In this document: positions 23,037 through 30,908 of the stretch, piece by piece | Numbering within the stretch: the first letter of the stretch is position 1 | Layout: every line of letters begins with the position of its first letter | NCBI RefSeq assembly: GCF_033880585.1 | Contig: NZ_CP137624.1 | Span: forward strand, 1 to 64,000 | Source of the DNA: Lysinibacillus louembei | GTDB lineage: Bacteria; Bacillota; Bacilli; Bacillales_A; Planococcaceae | Direction: 5' to 3' | Length of the DNA: 64,000 nucleotides | Made by a program: the position numbers and the translations under genes | The notes under the pieces: model-generated | Databases searched by the model: none | What the model saw: only the letters and a program-made list of their open reading frames with translations | What the model was told of the DNA's origin: nothing

Positions 23037-24878
23037 CTATTTTAAATATTGTAAAAGTGCCATCAGCTCAGCTCTTTGAACGCTCACTTGTAGTTGCTCA
23101 AGAATTTTCTTTAATGTTTCTATATCCCCTTGTTGCTTTTCTGACAGCGATTGATTCGTATAAAGAAAATCATCATATTGCTTATCAAAATAACTGCGAT
23201 GGACCATTAAAAAAATATGAAATTGCAGCCCTTGTTTGCGTTCTTCTCGAATATCCTTTTGAAATACCATTGATATTTCATGAAATATTTCAAAGCCTTT
23301 CAGCATAATTTCTAGACTTACTTGCTCAGACTCCTCATTTGCTAATCGCGCGTTATGATGTGGCAAGCTCGGTTGATAGGAGTAGCCATCCTTTAGAAGT
23401 GGCTTGACATGCTCTCGAATCATTTCAATATCACGCTTCGTTGGAATTGCCTCCACAACAATGACAGGAATAGTTGATTGAATCGGAAAAACACTAATAA
23501 TTAAATCGACTTGCTCTCGCTTACATAATTCTTCCACTTCCATAATGGAGCAGTAGCCAACAATTTCAATATCGTGAATTTCCTTCTCCACTCTCGTTTT
23601 AATTAATCGTGCAACTCCCCCGCCTGTAGCACAAACATATAAGCCTCGTACTTTACGTTTCGTCGCAAAAGTATTTTCATAGGAGCTTAAAAAATGCAGT
23701 GCAATTAATGAAATAAAGGCATCATGATTAATAACGGCAGATAAACCGAGATGAATTTGGCAGGCTTCTGTAATGTTTTTAAACAATCTAGGATAATCCG
23801 CTTTTATTTCATCTGCAAAAGGGTTTACTTCTGATACATTAAATACCCCTTTATTTAAGCGTAAGGATAAATGTGCAAATAAACGATTAAATAATTTGGG
23901 GTCCTTGCTATAGTCCATTCCTTCCTTTTCACTCACATATTGAATAACCTGATTCGTTACAATCGTTAAATCAATACCTCTCGCATCTTTTGCAATATCA
24001 CCTGATAAGTATAAAAATTCATTATGTAATAACGGCAGCTCTAGCTCCGTCAAAACATTTTCCATCAACGTTAGCATGAATAAGGAGGCATCATCCGTGT
24101 ACAAGCTTTTATTGAGAACTCGGTAGCCATCAATTGTTTGCCCTTTCTCCAAGCGCACAATAGAAATTGTCAGACGGATTAATAGCAAAATTAAATCAGA
24201 TTGGTGGAATAGCTGTGCAATAGCTGGTGTATATAATTTTTTTAAATGCCGCTCTGCTATTTTGAACATCGAAAGCAGCGTTGCATCCATTAAAAATTGC
24301 TGCTCCGACTCCCCTTCATCTGTCGTAATTCGTGTCATAATTTGATAAATCTCATAGTTTGTTAAATTCGCGTAAATAAGGTGCTCCATAAATAGTCGCA
24401 TATTCAGCTCTGCACCTATGAATCGATAGCCTTTACGCTTCATTCGCTCCAGCTGTATCATCCATGGCTCCACATACTCACTGACAAAATTCATATCGCT
24501 TAAAATCGTATTGCGACTTACTTGTAAATTTTCAGCTAAAGCATTTGCTGTCACATAATCCTGACTTAAAAACATCGTCACTAAAATTCGCTGTAGTCTA
24601 ACATTTTGATCTGGACTTTGCCTCCATCTCTCATCACCAAGCAATTGCTGTAACGCTGTCTTACGCATGCAATCATCACAAGTTACCCATATTCCCTTAT
24701 TCGGCTGAGCGTGTACGGTGATTTGCTGACGCTGAAACCATTCCTTCACATGCTCAAGATCATACTTAATTGTTCTTGTACTAACGGCGAAGTCCTGCGA
24801 TAAATCCTTTGTTTTCATAGGTAACTTTGCTTCGAGAAGCTTAATCGCAATCTTCAGCTCTCTTTCGCTCAACATCAT
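23037..24878 (-). CDS. BglG/LicR-type PRD transcriptional regulator
   Basis: 613 residues from ATG 24876-24878 (next Met at 24875) behind GGGGGTGATGAG. Domains in order: HTH_11 (SERELKIAIKLLEAKLPMKT), a second HTH (DYVTANALAENLQVSRNTIL), two PRDs (roughly 180-390, with DGYRVLNKSLYTDD and LNKGVFNVSEVNPFADEI), an EIIB-like domain (GLYVCATGGGVARLIKTRVE, with Cys about 412) and a C-terminal IIA-like region. Such activators are controlled by PTS phosphorylation. It heads the DgaEF operon, 11 bases upstream of the amidohydrolase, and a cre box lies just upstream. Confidence 0.88.
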   Translation of the reverse strand: MMLSERELKIAIKLLEAKLPMKTKDLSQDFAVSTRTIKYDLEHVKEWFQRQQITVHAQPNKGIWVTCDDCMRKTALQQLLGDERWRQSPDQNVRLQRILVTMFLSQDYVTANALAENLQVSRNTILSDMNFVSEYVEPWMIQLERMKRKGYRFIGAELNMRLFMEHLIYANLTNYEIYQIMTRITTDEGESEQQFLMDATLLSMFKIAERHLKKLYTPAIAQLFHQSDLILLLIRLTISIVRLEKGQTIDGYRVLNKSLYTDDASLFMLTLMENVLTELELPLLHNEFLYLSGDIAKDARGIDLTIVTNQVIQYVSEKEGMDYSKDPKLFNRLFAHLSLRLNKGVFNVSEVNPFADEIKADYPRLFKNITEACQIHLGLSAVINHDAFISLIALHFLSSYENTFATKRKVRGLYVCATGGGVARLIKTRVEKEIHDIEIVGYCSIMEVEELCKREQVDLIISVFPIQSTIPVIVVEAIPTKRDIEMIREHVKPLLKDGYSYQPSLPHHNARLANEESEQVSLEIMLKGFEIFHEISMVFQKDIREERKQGLQFHIFLMVHRSYFDKQYDDFLYTNQSLSEKQQGDIETLKKILEQLQVSVQRAELMALLQYLK

Positions 24879-24902
24879 CTCATCACCCCCATGAATACCC
24901 AT

Positions 24903-25207
24903 ACTTGAAATCGCTTACACATCTTTATTCTAGTCAGTATTTTCTGAATATTAAAGACCAAATGCTTTCCCTCCTAATGGTGAAGTAATTTTCATTGAGC
25001 AAGAAAGAAGGTGTCTAAAAAGTAGGCTAGTGCACCACTTTTCAGACACCTTTTCATTATGTATTAATGTTAGGTTATTTTAAATGTTTAATGCCTCTTA
25101 AAACAGCAGAGCTCACAGTAAGCTCTGCTATTTTTCGTTGTTATGAGCGAATTTCACATTTGGTTGGGCGATTTTCACGCTCCATTGGGCGAATTAGGTC
25201 TTTATAC
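24903..25207. other. Intergenic region with cre box and hairpins
   Basis: No gene was found. It holds the cre box (24906-24919), a hairpin at 25009-25052 (AAGGTGTCTAAAAAGT and partner), and a second at 25105-25129 (AGCAGAGCT/AGCTCTGCT followed by ATTTTT). Confidence 0.6.
24906..24919. promoter_or_regulatory. cre box (CcpA) upstream of DgaEF operon
   Basis: TGAAATCGCTTACA fits the Bacillus cre consensus TGNAANCGNWNNCW at every fixed position. It lies 28 bases upstream of the regulator start, so it would repress the operon when preferred sugars are present. Confidence 0.7.
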
Positions 25208-25250
25208 CCACAAAAAAAGCCTCCGCAACGATTTCTCGCTTGCGGAGGCT
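25206..25250 (-). terminator. Intrinsic terminator of yktA / small-gene operon
   Basis: AAGCCTCCGCAA pairs with TTGCGGAGGCTT, followed by TTTTTTT on the minus strand. It is 14 bases beyond the stop of the 50-aa gene. Confidence 0.9.
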
Positions 25251-25263
25251 TCATTCACTTTAG

Positions 25264-25416
25264 CTAGAGCTGTTTCGATTTGGCAGCAGTTCTCAGCATT
25301 TGGTTGTGGAGTGTTACCTCCGTTTCACCATTTACTTGAGATTTTTGCTGCTTGTTTCTCGTCCAGTTCTGGTGGATTTTTTGAGATTTCGGGTCTAGCT
25401 CGTCCTTCTTGCTCAT
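25264..25416 (-). CDS. Unannotated 50-aa small protein
   Basis: ATG 25414-25416 follows AGAGGAGGCGGAACAA, a near-perfect ribosome site. The frame runs 50 codons to TAG (25264-25266) and a strong terminator follows at once. The product is hydrophilic and basic: MSKKDELDPKSQKIHQNWTR at the N-terminus and ending LHNQMLRTAAKSKQL. No membrane segment is seen. It lies 47 bases downstream of yktA on the same strand, so probably in its operon. Family not recognised. Confidence 0.7.
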   Translation of the reverse strand: MSKKDELDPKSQKIHQNWTRNKQQKSQVNGETEVTLHNQMLRTAAKSKQL

Positions 25417-25463
25417 TTGTTCCGCCTCCTCTGTACAAAAGTGAAATCGTTATTAGTATGCAC

Positions 25464-25736
25464 TTATTTGATGCGAATAATCACACCGTCTGCGGATTCT
25501 TTTGCTTCTTTGACTACTTTATAGCTGACATAGCCACTTGCTTTTTCGAAATCACGGAAAATCGTTTTTTCCTCCGCCTGTGAAGGAACAACTTCCTTGA
25601 AACGACGATATTTTGCCATTACTTCCTCACGTTTAATGCCTTTTTCATAGGCAGCCTCGACAACCTCAAAAAAATGTACGACATCGACCATTTCCTCTGT
25701 TGTCCAATCTGTTGATAGTGGATAAGAATATTCCAT
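25464..25736 (-). CDS. yktA: UPF0223 family protein YktA
   Basis: 90 residues that follow B. subtilis YktA closely: MEYSYPLSTDWTTEEMVDVV, FFEVVEAAYEKGIKREEVMA, YRRFKEVVPSQAEEKTIFRD and SGYVSYKVVKEAKES. It is a small helical protein of unknown function. In B. subtilis it sits near pdhABCD and suhB. Here it is separated from both by inserted gene blocks. Start ATG 25734-25736. Confidence 0.92.
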   Translation of the reverse strand: MEYSYPLSTDWTTEEMVDVVHFFEVVEAAYEKGIKREEVMAKYRRFKEVVPSQAEEKTIFRDFEKASGYVSYKVVKEAKESADGVIIRIK

Positions 25737-25756
25737 TTCACGTACCTACCTTTTCA

Positions 25757-26716
25757 TTATTCGCTCCATTTTACACGAATCGCAGTGGCCTGTGCAACCA
25801 TACGCTCAATTAGCTCTGCAACTGTGGGCACATCTTGGATTAAGCCTGCTACTTGTCCCGCCCAACCGAAGCCTGATGCACTTTCACCATCATAAATAAA
25901 GCGTTGATTTGCCTTGCCACTAATCAAATCTTTCAATGCTTCATATGTTGGTGTTTCGCTTTCTACTTGTAAAATACGTTCTGTAAATTCATTGCGCAAT
26001 GCACGAGCTGGTGCGCCAATCGAACGTTTAATAACGGTTGTATCATATTCTGCACTGTGTAAAAGTGCTTCTTTATAAGCATTGGAGGCATGTACACATT
26101 CCTTTGTTGCAATAAAACGTGTGCCCATTTCGATGCCCTCTGCACCAAGAGCGTGTGCTGCCATCCAGCCACGTCCATCTCCAATACCACCTGATGCAAT
26201 TACTGGAATAGAAACATGGTCAACTACTTGTGGTACCAACACCATTGTACCAACATCATCACGTCCTAAATGTCCACCACCTTCCTGTCCAACAACCATC
26301 ACAGCGTCTGCTCCTAGCTCCTCCGCCTTTTGTGCTTGGCGTCGTGCCGCTACAAGAACAAGCTTTTTACATGGTGCATCCTTTAGCAAATCAAAAATTG
26401 GTGCTGGATTGCCACCTGTTATTGTCACAACAGGTACTTCCATTTCAGCTGCAACCCTCACCATCTCCTCATAGTCTTTCCCATGTTGACCGATTGCATA
26501 ATTAACACCAAAAGGTTTATTTGTTAATGTGCGAACCTTTTCAATTTCCCTGCGTAAATCATCAGGAGTTGCCAAGCTCATTGCAGTAATTTGCCCAAGC
26601 CCTCCTGCATTCGATACAGCTGCTGCTAAATCTGCATATGCTAAGTAGGCAAGTCCTCCTTGAATGATTGGGTATTCAATATTTAAAAGCTGTGTAATAC
26701 GTGTTTCCCATTTCAC
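25757..26716 (-). CDS. Nitronate monooxygenase / 2-nitropropane dioxygenase family
   Basis: 319 residues of the FMN-binding NPD/FabK family: IEYPIIQGGLAYLAYADLAA, GGLGQITAMSLATPDDLRRE, VVTITGGNPAPIFDLLKDA, GADAVMVVGQEGGGHLGRDD, IPVIASGGIGDGRGWMAAHA and GAEGIEMGTRFIATKECVHA. The HLGRDD segment holds the usual catalytic His region of class enzymes. It oxidises nitronates or acts as an enoyl-ACP-reductase-like flavoprotein; the sequence alone does not decide. It starts at ATG 26714-26716 after AAGGGGGAT. No partner gene is evident. Confidence 0.85.
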   Translation of the reverse strand: MKWETRITQLLNIEYPIIQGGLAYLAYADLAAAVSNAGGLGQITAMSLATPDDLRREIEKVRTLTNKPFGVNYAIGQHGKDYEEMVRVAAEMEVPVVTITGGNPAPIFDLLKDAPCKKLVLVAARRQAQKAEELGADAVMVVGQEGGGHLGRDDVGTMVLVPQVVDHVSIPVIASGGIGDGRGWMAAHALGAEGIEMGTRFIATKECVHASNAYKEALLHSAEYDTTVIKRSIGAPARALRNEFTERILQVESETPTYEALKDLISGKANQRFIYDGESASGFGWAGQVAGLIQDVPTVAELIERMVAQATAIRVKWSE

Positions 26717-26746
26717 AAAAAATCCCCCTTTATTTCCTCGGAAATA

Positions 26747-27424
26747 CTATAAAAAAACAAGCGCAAACAATGGACAAATAAATGCTCCTAACACTGCGCT
26801 TAAGCCCATTGCTAATGAGCCAATTGATATATCCTTTTCCCCATACTCTGTCAATTTCGATACCCCAACACCATGTGAGGCACTACCAAGTGAAACACCT
26901 CGGCTAATTGCTGTATCAATTTTTGCTAATTTAAAAATGATAGGACCTAACAACGCACCAGTAAAGCCTGCAATCATGACAAGCAATGCAGACAATGGCA
27001 CAATACCACCAATTGTTTCGCTCACTTGCATGGCAATCGGTGTTGTTAATGATTTTGGTAATGCTGTTAATAGAAATGCATGTGATGCTTTAAAGCCTTT
27101 CAACAATAAAAAAACGCTAACTAGCCCTGATAGCATCGCTACAAGCAAGCTTGAAAGTATAGAATATTTATATTGAAAAACAAGCTTACGTTGGTTATAC
27201 AATGGGTATGCAAGTGCTACAACAGCAGGCCCTAGCATTTTATGAATCCATTGTCCGCCTTCCATATATGTAGAATATGGAATTTTAAATATTAATAGCA
27301 CAGCAACAAGTGTAATTGCTGTTGTCAAAATTGGTAGCATGTAAGGCTTGCTCCATTTTGCATAAAGTCTTTGATAAATTAAAAATAAACCGACTGTACT
27401 AAAAATGGCTAAAATTGCTTGCAT
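26747..27424 (-). CDS. LrgB-family membrane protein
   Basis: 225 residues from ATG 27422-27424, seven bases after GGTGAG and overlapping the LrgA stop; the frame open to 27466 lacks a ribosome site. It has about seven membrane segments and the LrgB signature: KGFKASHAFLLTALPKSLTT, PIAMQVSETIGGIVPLSALL, SRGVSLGSASHGVGVSKLTE and GEKDISIGSLAMGLSAVLGA. LrgB/CidB proteins pair with LrgA. Members are linked to murein hydrolase export and, in B. subtilis (PftAB), to pyruvate uptake. Confidence 0.9.
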   Translation of the reverse strand: MQAILAIFSTVGLFLIYQRLYAKWSKPYMLPILTTAITLVAVLLIFKIPYSTYMEGGQWIHKMLGPAVVALAYPLYNQRKLVFQYKYSILSSLLVAMLSGLVSVFLLLKGFKASHAFLLTALPKSLTTPIAMQVSETIGGIVPLSALLVMIAGFTGALLGPIIFKLAKIDTAISRGVSLGSASHGVGVSKLTEYGEKDISIGSLAMGLSAVLGAFICPLFALVFL

Positions 27425-27425
27425 A

Positions 27426-27803
27426 TCATTGCTCACCATCCTTTGCGGCTGCTTCCTTTTTCTCAATCCACTGACTCCATTTACCTGTCAATGCAATTGT
27501 GAAAAGCGTGCTAACAATAACGGCTAAAATTAAGTATAAACCCGCCTTTGACAACAGCTCTGGATGATCGACTACACCAATTGTTGATGGAATAAAAAAT
27601 AATGTTAAAAAGGCTAGGAAAAATGTTGCCCCATCTTGAATATATTGTACTTTTATTAATTTGAAGTAGAGCGATAGCCATAATAAAATAAGCCCTACAA
27701 TGCTTGCAGGAATAAAAATACCTGTTAAATTCACAATGACAACACCTAGGTAATAATAAATTGTTAGTATACCAATTTGAGCAATTGTTCGTATAATTTG
27801 CAT
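27426..27803 (-). CDS. LrgA/CidA-family membrane protein
   Basis: 125 residues from ATG 27801-27803 behind AGAGGTCTTTGTT. It has four membrane segments with the holin-like LrgA pattern (IYYYLGVVIVNLTGIFIPAS, GLILLWLSLYFKLIKVQYIQ, GATFFLAFLTLFFIPSTIGV). It is the first gene of the lrgA-lrgB pair. As in B. subtilis PftAB it could form a pyruvate or small-acid channel. Its location between a tricarboxylate operon and a catabolic operon fits that, but this is inference. Confidence 0.9.
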   Translation of the reverse strand: MQIIRTIAQIGILTIYYYLGVVIVNLTGIFIPASIVGLILLWLSLYFKLIKVQYIQDGATFFLAFLTLFFIPSTIGVVDHPELLSKAGLYLILAVIVSTLFTIALTGKWSQWIEKKEAAAKDGEQ

Positions 27804-27883
27804 AACAAAGACCTCTTTTCTTCCCACATATTGTACGCTCTCCGAAATAATATGTCTACAAGGGCTGAAAAGAAAAGGTGGTG

Positions 27884-28666
27884 CTATAAAGCCCCACCAG
27901 AACCACCATCAATATTTATTGAAGTACCTGTTACATATGAAGATGCATTTGAAGCTAAAAATGTAATAACATTTGCGGCTTCCTCAGTGTTACCAATTCG
28001 CCCTAAAGGAATCGTTTCACCCACTTTTTGCGAATATTCCTCCCATGTTAAGTTAGGTTCATCATTTTTCCAGCGCTTTTCAATTTGATCACTGCGGATA
28101 AGCCCGATGCATACTGCATTGACACGAATATTATATTTTCCTAAATCCTTGCTCATTGCCTTTGTTAAAGCAAGACCTGCCGCACGGCTAACTGTTGTTG
28201 GCAATGAGGATGCAGGTGGCGTTTTTGCTAATACAGCCGTGACATTAATAATCGAGCCACCACCTGCTGCCTTCATATGTGGAATTGCTGCTTTTGAGCT
28301 ATTCACTGCACCAAATAATTTTAAATCTAAATCGCTTTGCCATAGCTCGCTGCCCACTTGCTCAAATGGATTAGCAGATGCTGTCCCTGCATTGTTCACT
28401 AAAATATCAAGTCGTCCGAAATGCTCAACTGCTTTCGTCACAACTTTCTGACATTCCTTTTCCTTTGTTATATCAGCGGGCACGATTAACACCTGTGCAC
28501 CTGTTTTTTCTTTAATCGCCGCAGCAGCAACCTCCAGCTGCTTTTCACCACGCGCACATAACACAACAGATGCCCCCTCTTGTGCAAGCTGCAATGCTGT
28601 ATAATAGCCAATTCCTTTACTTCCTCCTGTAATGATTGCTACTTTCCCTGTTAAACCTAGCTCCAT
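27884..28666 (-). CDS. SDR-family oxidoreductase lacking the catalytic YxxxK
   Basis: 260 residues with a normal NAD(P) Rossmann part: GKVAIITGGSKGIGYYTALQ (TGxxxGxG) and DILVNNAGTAS (NNAG). Where classical enzymes have Y-x-x-x-K, this protein reads T-T-V-S-R in the segment SSLPTTVSRAAGLALTKAMS, and the usual catalytic Ser region reads INVTAVLAK. Tyr and Lys are therefore both replaced. The C-terminus (GTSINIDGGSGGAL) is normal. It may be a binding or regulatory SDR or use another mechanism. It stands alone between lrgAB and the tct operon. Confidence 0.85.
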   Translation of the reverse strand: MELGLTGKVAIITGGSKGIGYYTALQLAQEGASVVLCARGEKQLEVAAAAIKEKTGAQVLIVPADITKEKECQKVVTKAVEHFGRLDILVNNAGTASANPFEQVGSELWQSDLDLKLFGAVNSSKAAIPHMKAAGGGSIINVTAVLAKTPPASSLPTTVSRAAGLALTKAMSKDLGKYNIRVNAVCIGLIRSDQIEKRWKNDEPNLTWEEYSQKVGETIPLGRIGNTEEAANVITFLASNASSYVTGTSINIDGGSGGAL

Positions 28667-28858
28667 CCATAATTGCCCCCTATCTAGTTAATTCATCTAT
28701 AATTATATGAAAATTCCGTAAATATTTCACCTATTGGAACTTTACGATGAATTGTGTGTAAATTGTGTGTGTGCCTGGCACCCACACAAAAAAACTTGAA
28801 AACATAAGCGTTTTCAAGTCTTTGTCATCATAATTGTGTGCGTGCCTGACACCTAATC
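28667..28858. other. Intergenic region with GTGTGCCTG-type repeats
   Basis: It carries two related motifs, TGTGTGCCTGGCACCCACAC (28768-28787) and TGTGCGTGCCTGACACC (28836-28852), flanking the tct terminator. No gene was seen. Confidence 0.5.
28786..28822 (-). terminator. Terminator of the tctCBA operon
   Basis: ACTTGAAAACGC and its partner (28794-28819) form the stem, followed on the minus strand by TTTTTTT. Confidence 0.85.
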
Positions 28859-30385
28859 TTAATCCTCTTCATTTACAATCACTTTACGTCCTGAGAATTT
28901 TAATAATAATGGTACTGCTAACCATAAAATCGCAACAATTAAAAATACTAGTGATAGGGGCTTTGTGACAAAGATGCTCCAGTCACCATTTGAAATTGTT
29001 AAAGCACGACGCATATTGTTTTCAATCATTGGTCCTAATACTAATGCTAGTACAAGCGGTGCTACTGGATAGTCATGCTTTGATAATATGTAACCTAGCA
29101 CACCACAGCCTAGCAATAAATATAAATCGAATGTTGTATATTGTACTGCGTATACACCAAAAAAAGAAATAGCTACAATGATTGGTAATAAGTATTTTTT
29201 CGGTGTTTGAATAATTTTTGCAAATACACGAATCAACGGCATATTTAATACAAGTAACATTAAGTTGCCGATAAACATACTTGCAATTAAGCCCCATGCT
29301 ACATTTGGATGATCTTCAAATAATAGTGGACCTGGCTGCACATTGTACATAATTAATGCACCCATTAAAATAGCTGTTGTTCCTGAGCCAGGGATACCTA
29401 ATGTTAATAAAGGAATCATCGCTCCACCAGATGCTGCATTGTTAGCAGACTCGGGTCCTGCCACACCCGCAATATTCCCTTTTCCGAAAGAATCAGGATT
29501 TTTGCTTACCTTTTTCTCCGTGATATAGGAGAAGAATGAAGCAAGTGTTGCTCCTGCACCAGGTAATACCCCAATAAAGAAGCCTAGTAAAGAGCCACGT
29601 GTAATTGGCATTGCACTTTCCTTTAAATCTTGCTTTGTTGGCAATACACGGTTAATTTTTGCAACAGGCTCATCAGCTGTATCCTTCTCTAAAACTGTTT
29701 TAATCACTTCACCTAAAGCAAATAAACCTACGGCAATCGTTAAAAACTCTAAGCCACCAAATAAAACAGGCTGATTAAATGTAAAACGGGCGATTCCTGA
29801 TACTGCATCAATCCCAATTGTACCTAACATTAACCCTGCAACTGTCATAATTAATGCTTTCGTCATCGACTTTCCTGCTAAGCCACTGACAGCAGCTAAA
29901 CCAAGTAGCATTAATGAAAAATATTCAGCTGGACCAAATTTCAATGCAACCTTTGACAAAGGCTGTGCTAAAATAACTAAACCTAGTAACGCCACAATCC
30001 CTGCAACGAATGAACCAATTGCAGCAATCGACAATGCCGATCCTGCACGCCCTTGCTGTGCCATTTGATAACCATCTAATGCTGTCACAACAGAAGAGGA
30101 TTCTCCTGGCGTATTTAATAATATCGATGTCGTTGAGCCACCATACATTGCTCCATAGTAAACACCTGCTAATAAAATGATGGAGCTAGCTGCTGCCGAT
30201 TCTAATGGCATTCCTGCTGTTAAAGTAGCAGTTACTGGAATTAATAAAGCGACACCACTCATCGGTCCAATCCCTGGTAACACACCGACTGCTGTTCCAA
30301 TGACTACGCCGACTAAAGCAAATAAAATATTATGCCACTGAAAAGCTATCGCAAAGCCATCCATTAAATATTGTAATGTGCCCAT
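28859..30385 (-). CDS. tctA: Tripartite tricarboxylate transporter permease TctA
   Basis: 508 residues, the usual TctA size, with about 12 membrane segments. Family motifs are clear: GTAVGVLPGIGPMSGVALLI, GAMYGGSTTSILLNTPGESS, TALDGYQMAQQGRAGSALSI, FFIGVLPGAGATLASFFSYI and ASGGAMIPLLTLGIPGSGTT. It is the large permease subunit that imports citrate or a related carboxylate together with TctB and TctC. It follows tctB by 14 bases and ends just before the operon terminator. Confidence 0.95.
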   Translation of the reverse strand: MGTLQYLMDGFAIAFQWHNILFALVGVVIGTAVGVLPGIGPMSGVALLIPVTATLTAGMPLESAAASSIILLAGVYYGAMYGGSTTSILLNTPGESSSVVTALDGYQMAQQGRAGSALSIAAIGSFVAGIVALLGLVILAQPLSKVALKFGPAEYFSLMLLGLAAVSGLAGKSMTKALIMTVAGLMLGTIGIDAVSGIARFTFNQPVLFGGLEFLTIAVGLFALGEVIKTVLEKDTADEPVAKINRVLPTKQDLKESAMPITRGSLLGFFIGVLPGAGATLASFFSYITEKKVSKNPDSFGKGNIAGVAGPESANNAASGGAMIPLLTLGIPGSGTTAILMGALIMYNVQPGPLLFEDHPNVAWGLIASMFIGNLMLLVLNMPLIRVFAKIIQTPKKYLLPIIVAISFFGVYAVQYTTFDLYLLLGCGVLGYILSKHDYPVAPLVLALVLGPMIENNMRRALTISNGDWSIFVTKPLSLVFLIVAILWLAVPLLLKFSGRKVIVNEED

Positions 30386-30399
30386 TAGCTACACTCCTT

Positions 30400-30852
30400 T
30401 CACGAAAATAGTGGGAACTTCGGTAACGCTCCCCCAAGTAAATTGACATAAAATAAATAAACACCGAAGGAAAATACTGCTGATATAATCAATGTATAAA
30501 TAATTTTTCCGCGTTCCATCGTTTGGAAGGCAATGACTAAAAATAAAAATGTCGCCACAACATAGCCGATAATTTCTAAGAAAAAGGCATAGCCAAGTGC
30601 TGCCCCAAAAATAATAGCAAACTTACTATAGTTCAATTTTTCCTTTTCCGTATTGCCTTCTTTTACTTTCGCTGTAAAAGCTTCATACAATAAACGCAAA
30701 CTTAAAATAGCTAAAATAATACCTAAAATTAATGGAAAAGTTTTTGGCCCTACAGTCGAGCCATATGCATTATTTGAAATATTTAAGCTCCCTACAATAA
30801 ATAAAATACCAATTGCTAAAAAAACAACCACTGCGATTTTATCAAATTTCAT
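30400..30852 (-). CDS. tctB: Tripartite tricarboxylate transporter small subunit TctB
   Basis: 150 residues with four membrane segments (KIAVVVFLAIGILFIVGSLN, PKTFPLILGIILAILSLRLL, FAIIFGAALGYAFFLEIIGY, FLFLVIAFQTMERGKIIY), the typical layout of the small TTT membrane subunit. The GSTVGPKTFP motif in the first loop is characteristic. It lies between tctC and tctA. Start ATG 30850-30852 follows AGGAGGTGTAAGC. Confidence 0.9.
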   Translation of the reverse strand: MKFDKIAVVVFLAIGILFIVGSLNISNNAYGSTVGPKTFPLILGIILAILSLRLLYEAFTAKVKEGNTEKEKLNYSKFAIIFGAALGYAFFLEIIGYVVATFLFLVIAFQTMERGKIIYTLIISAVFSFGVYLFYVNLLGGALPKFPLFS

Positions 30853-30908
30853 GCTTACACCTCCTATTAAGAAAGGAGCGACCTGCTATTCAGTCGCCCC
30901 TGCGCATA

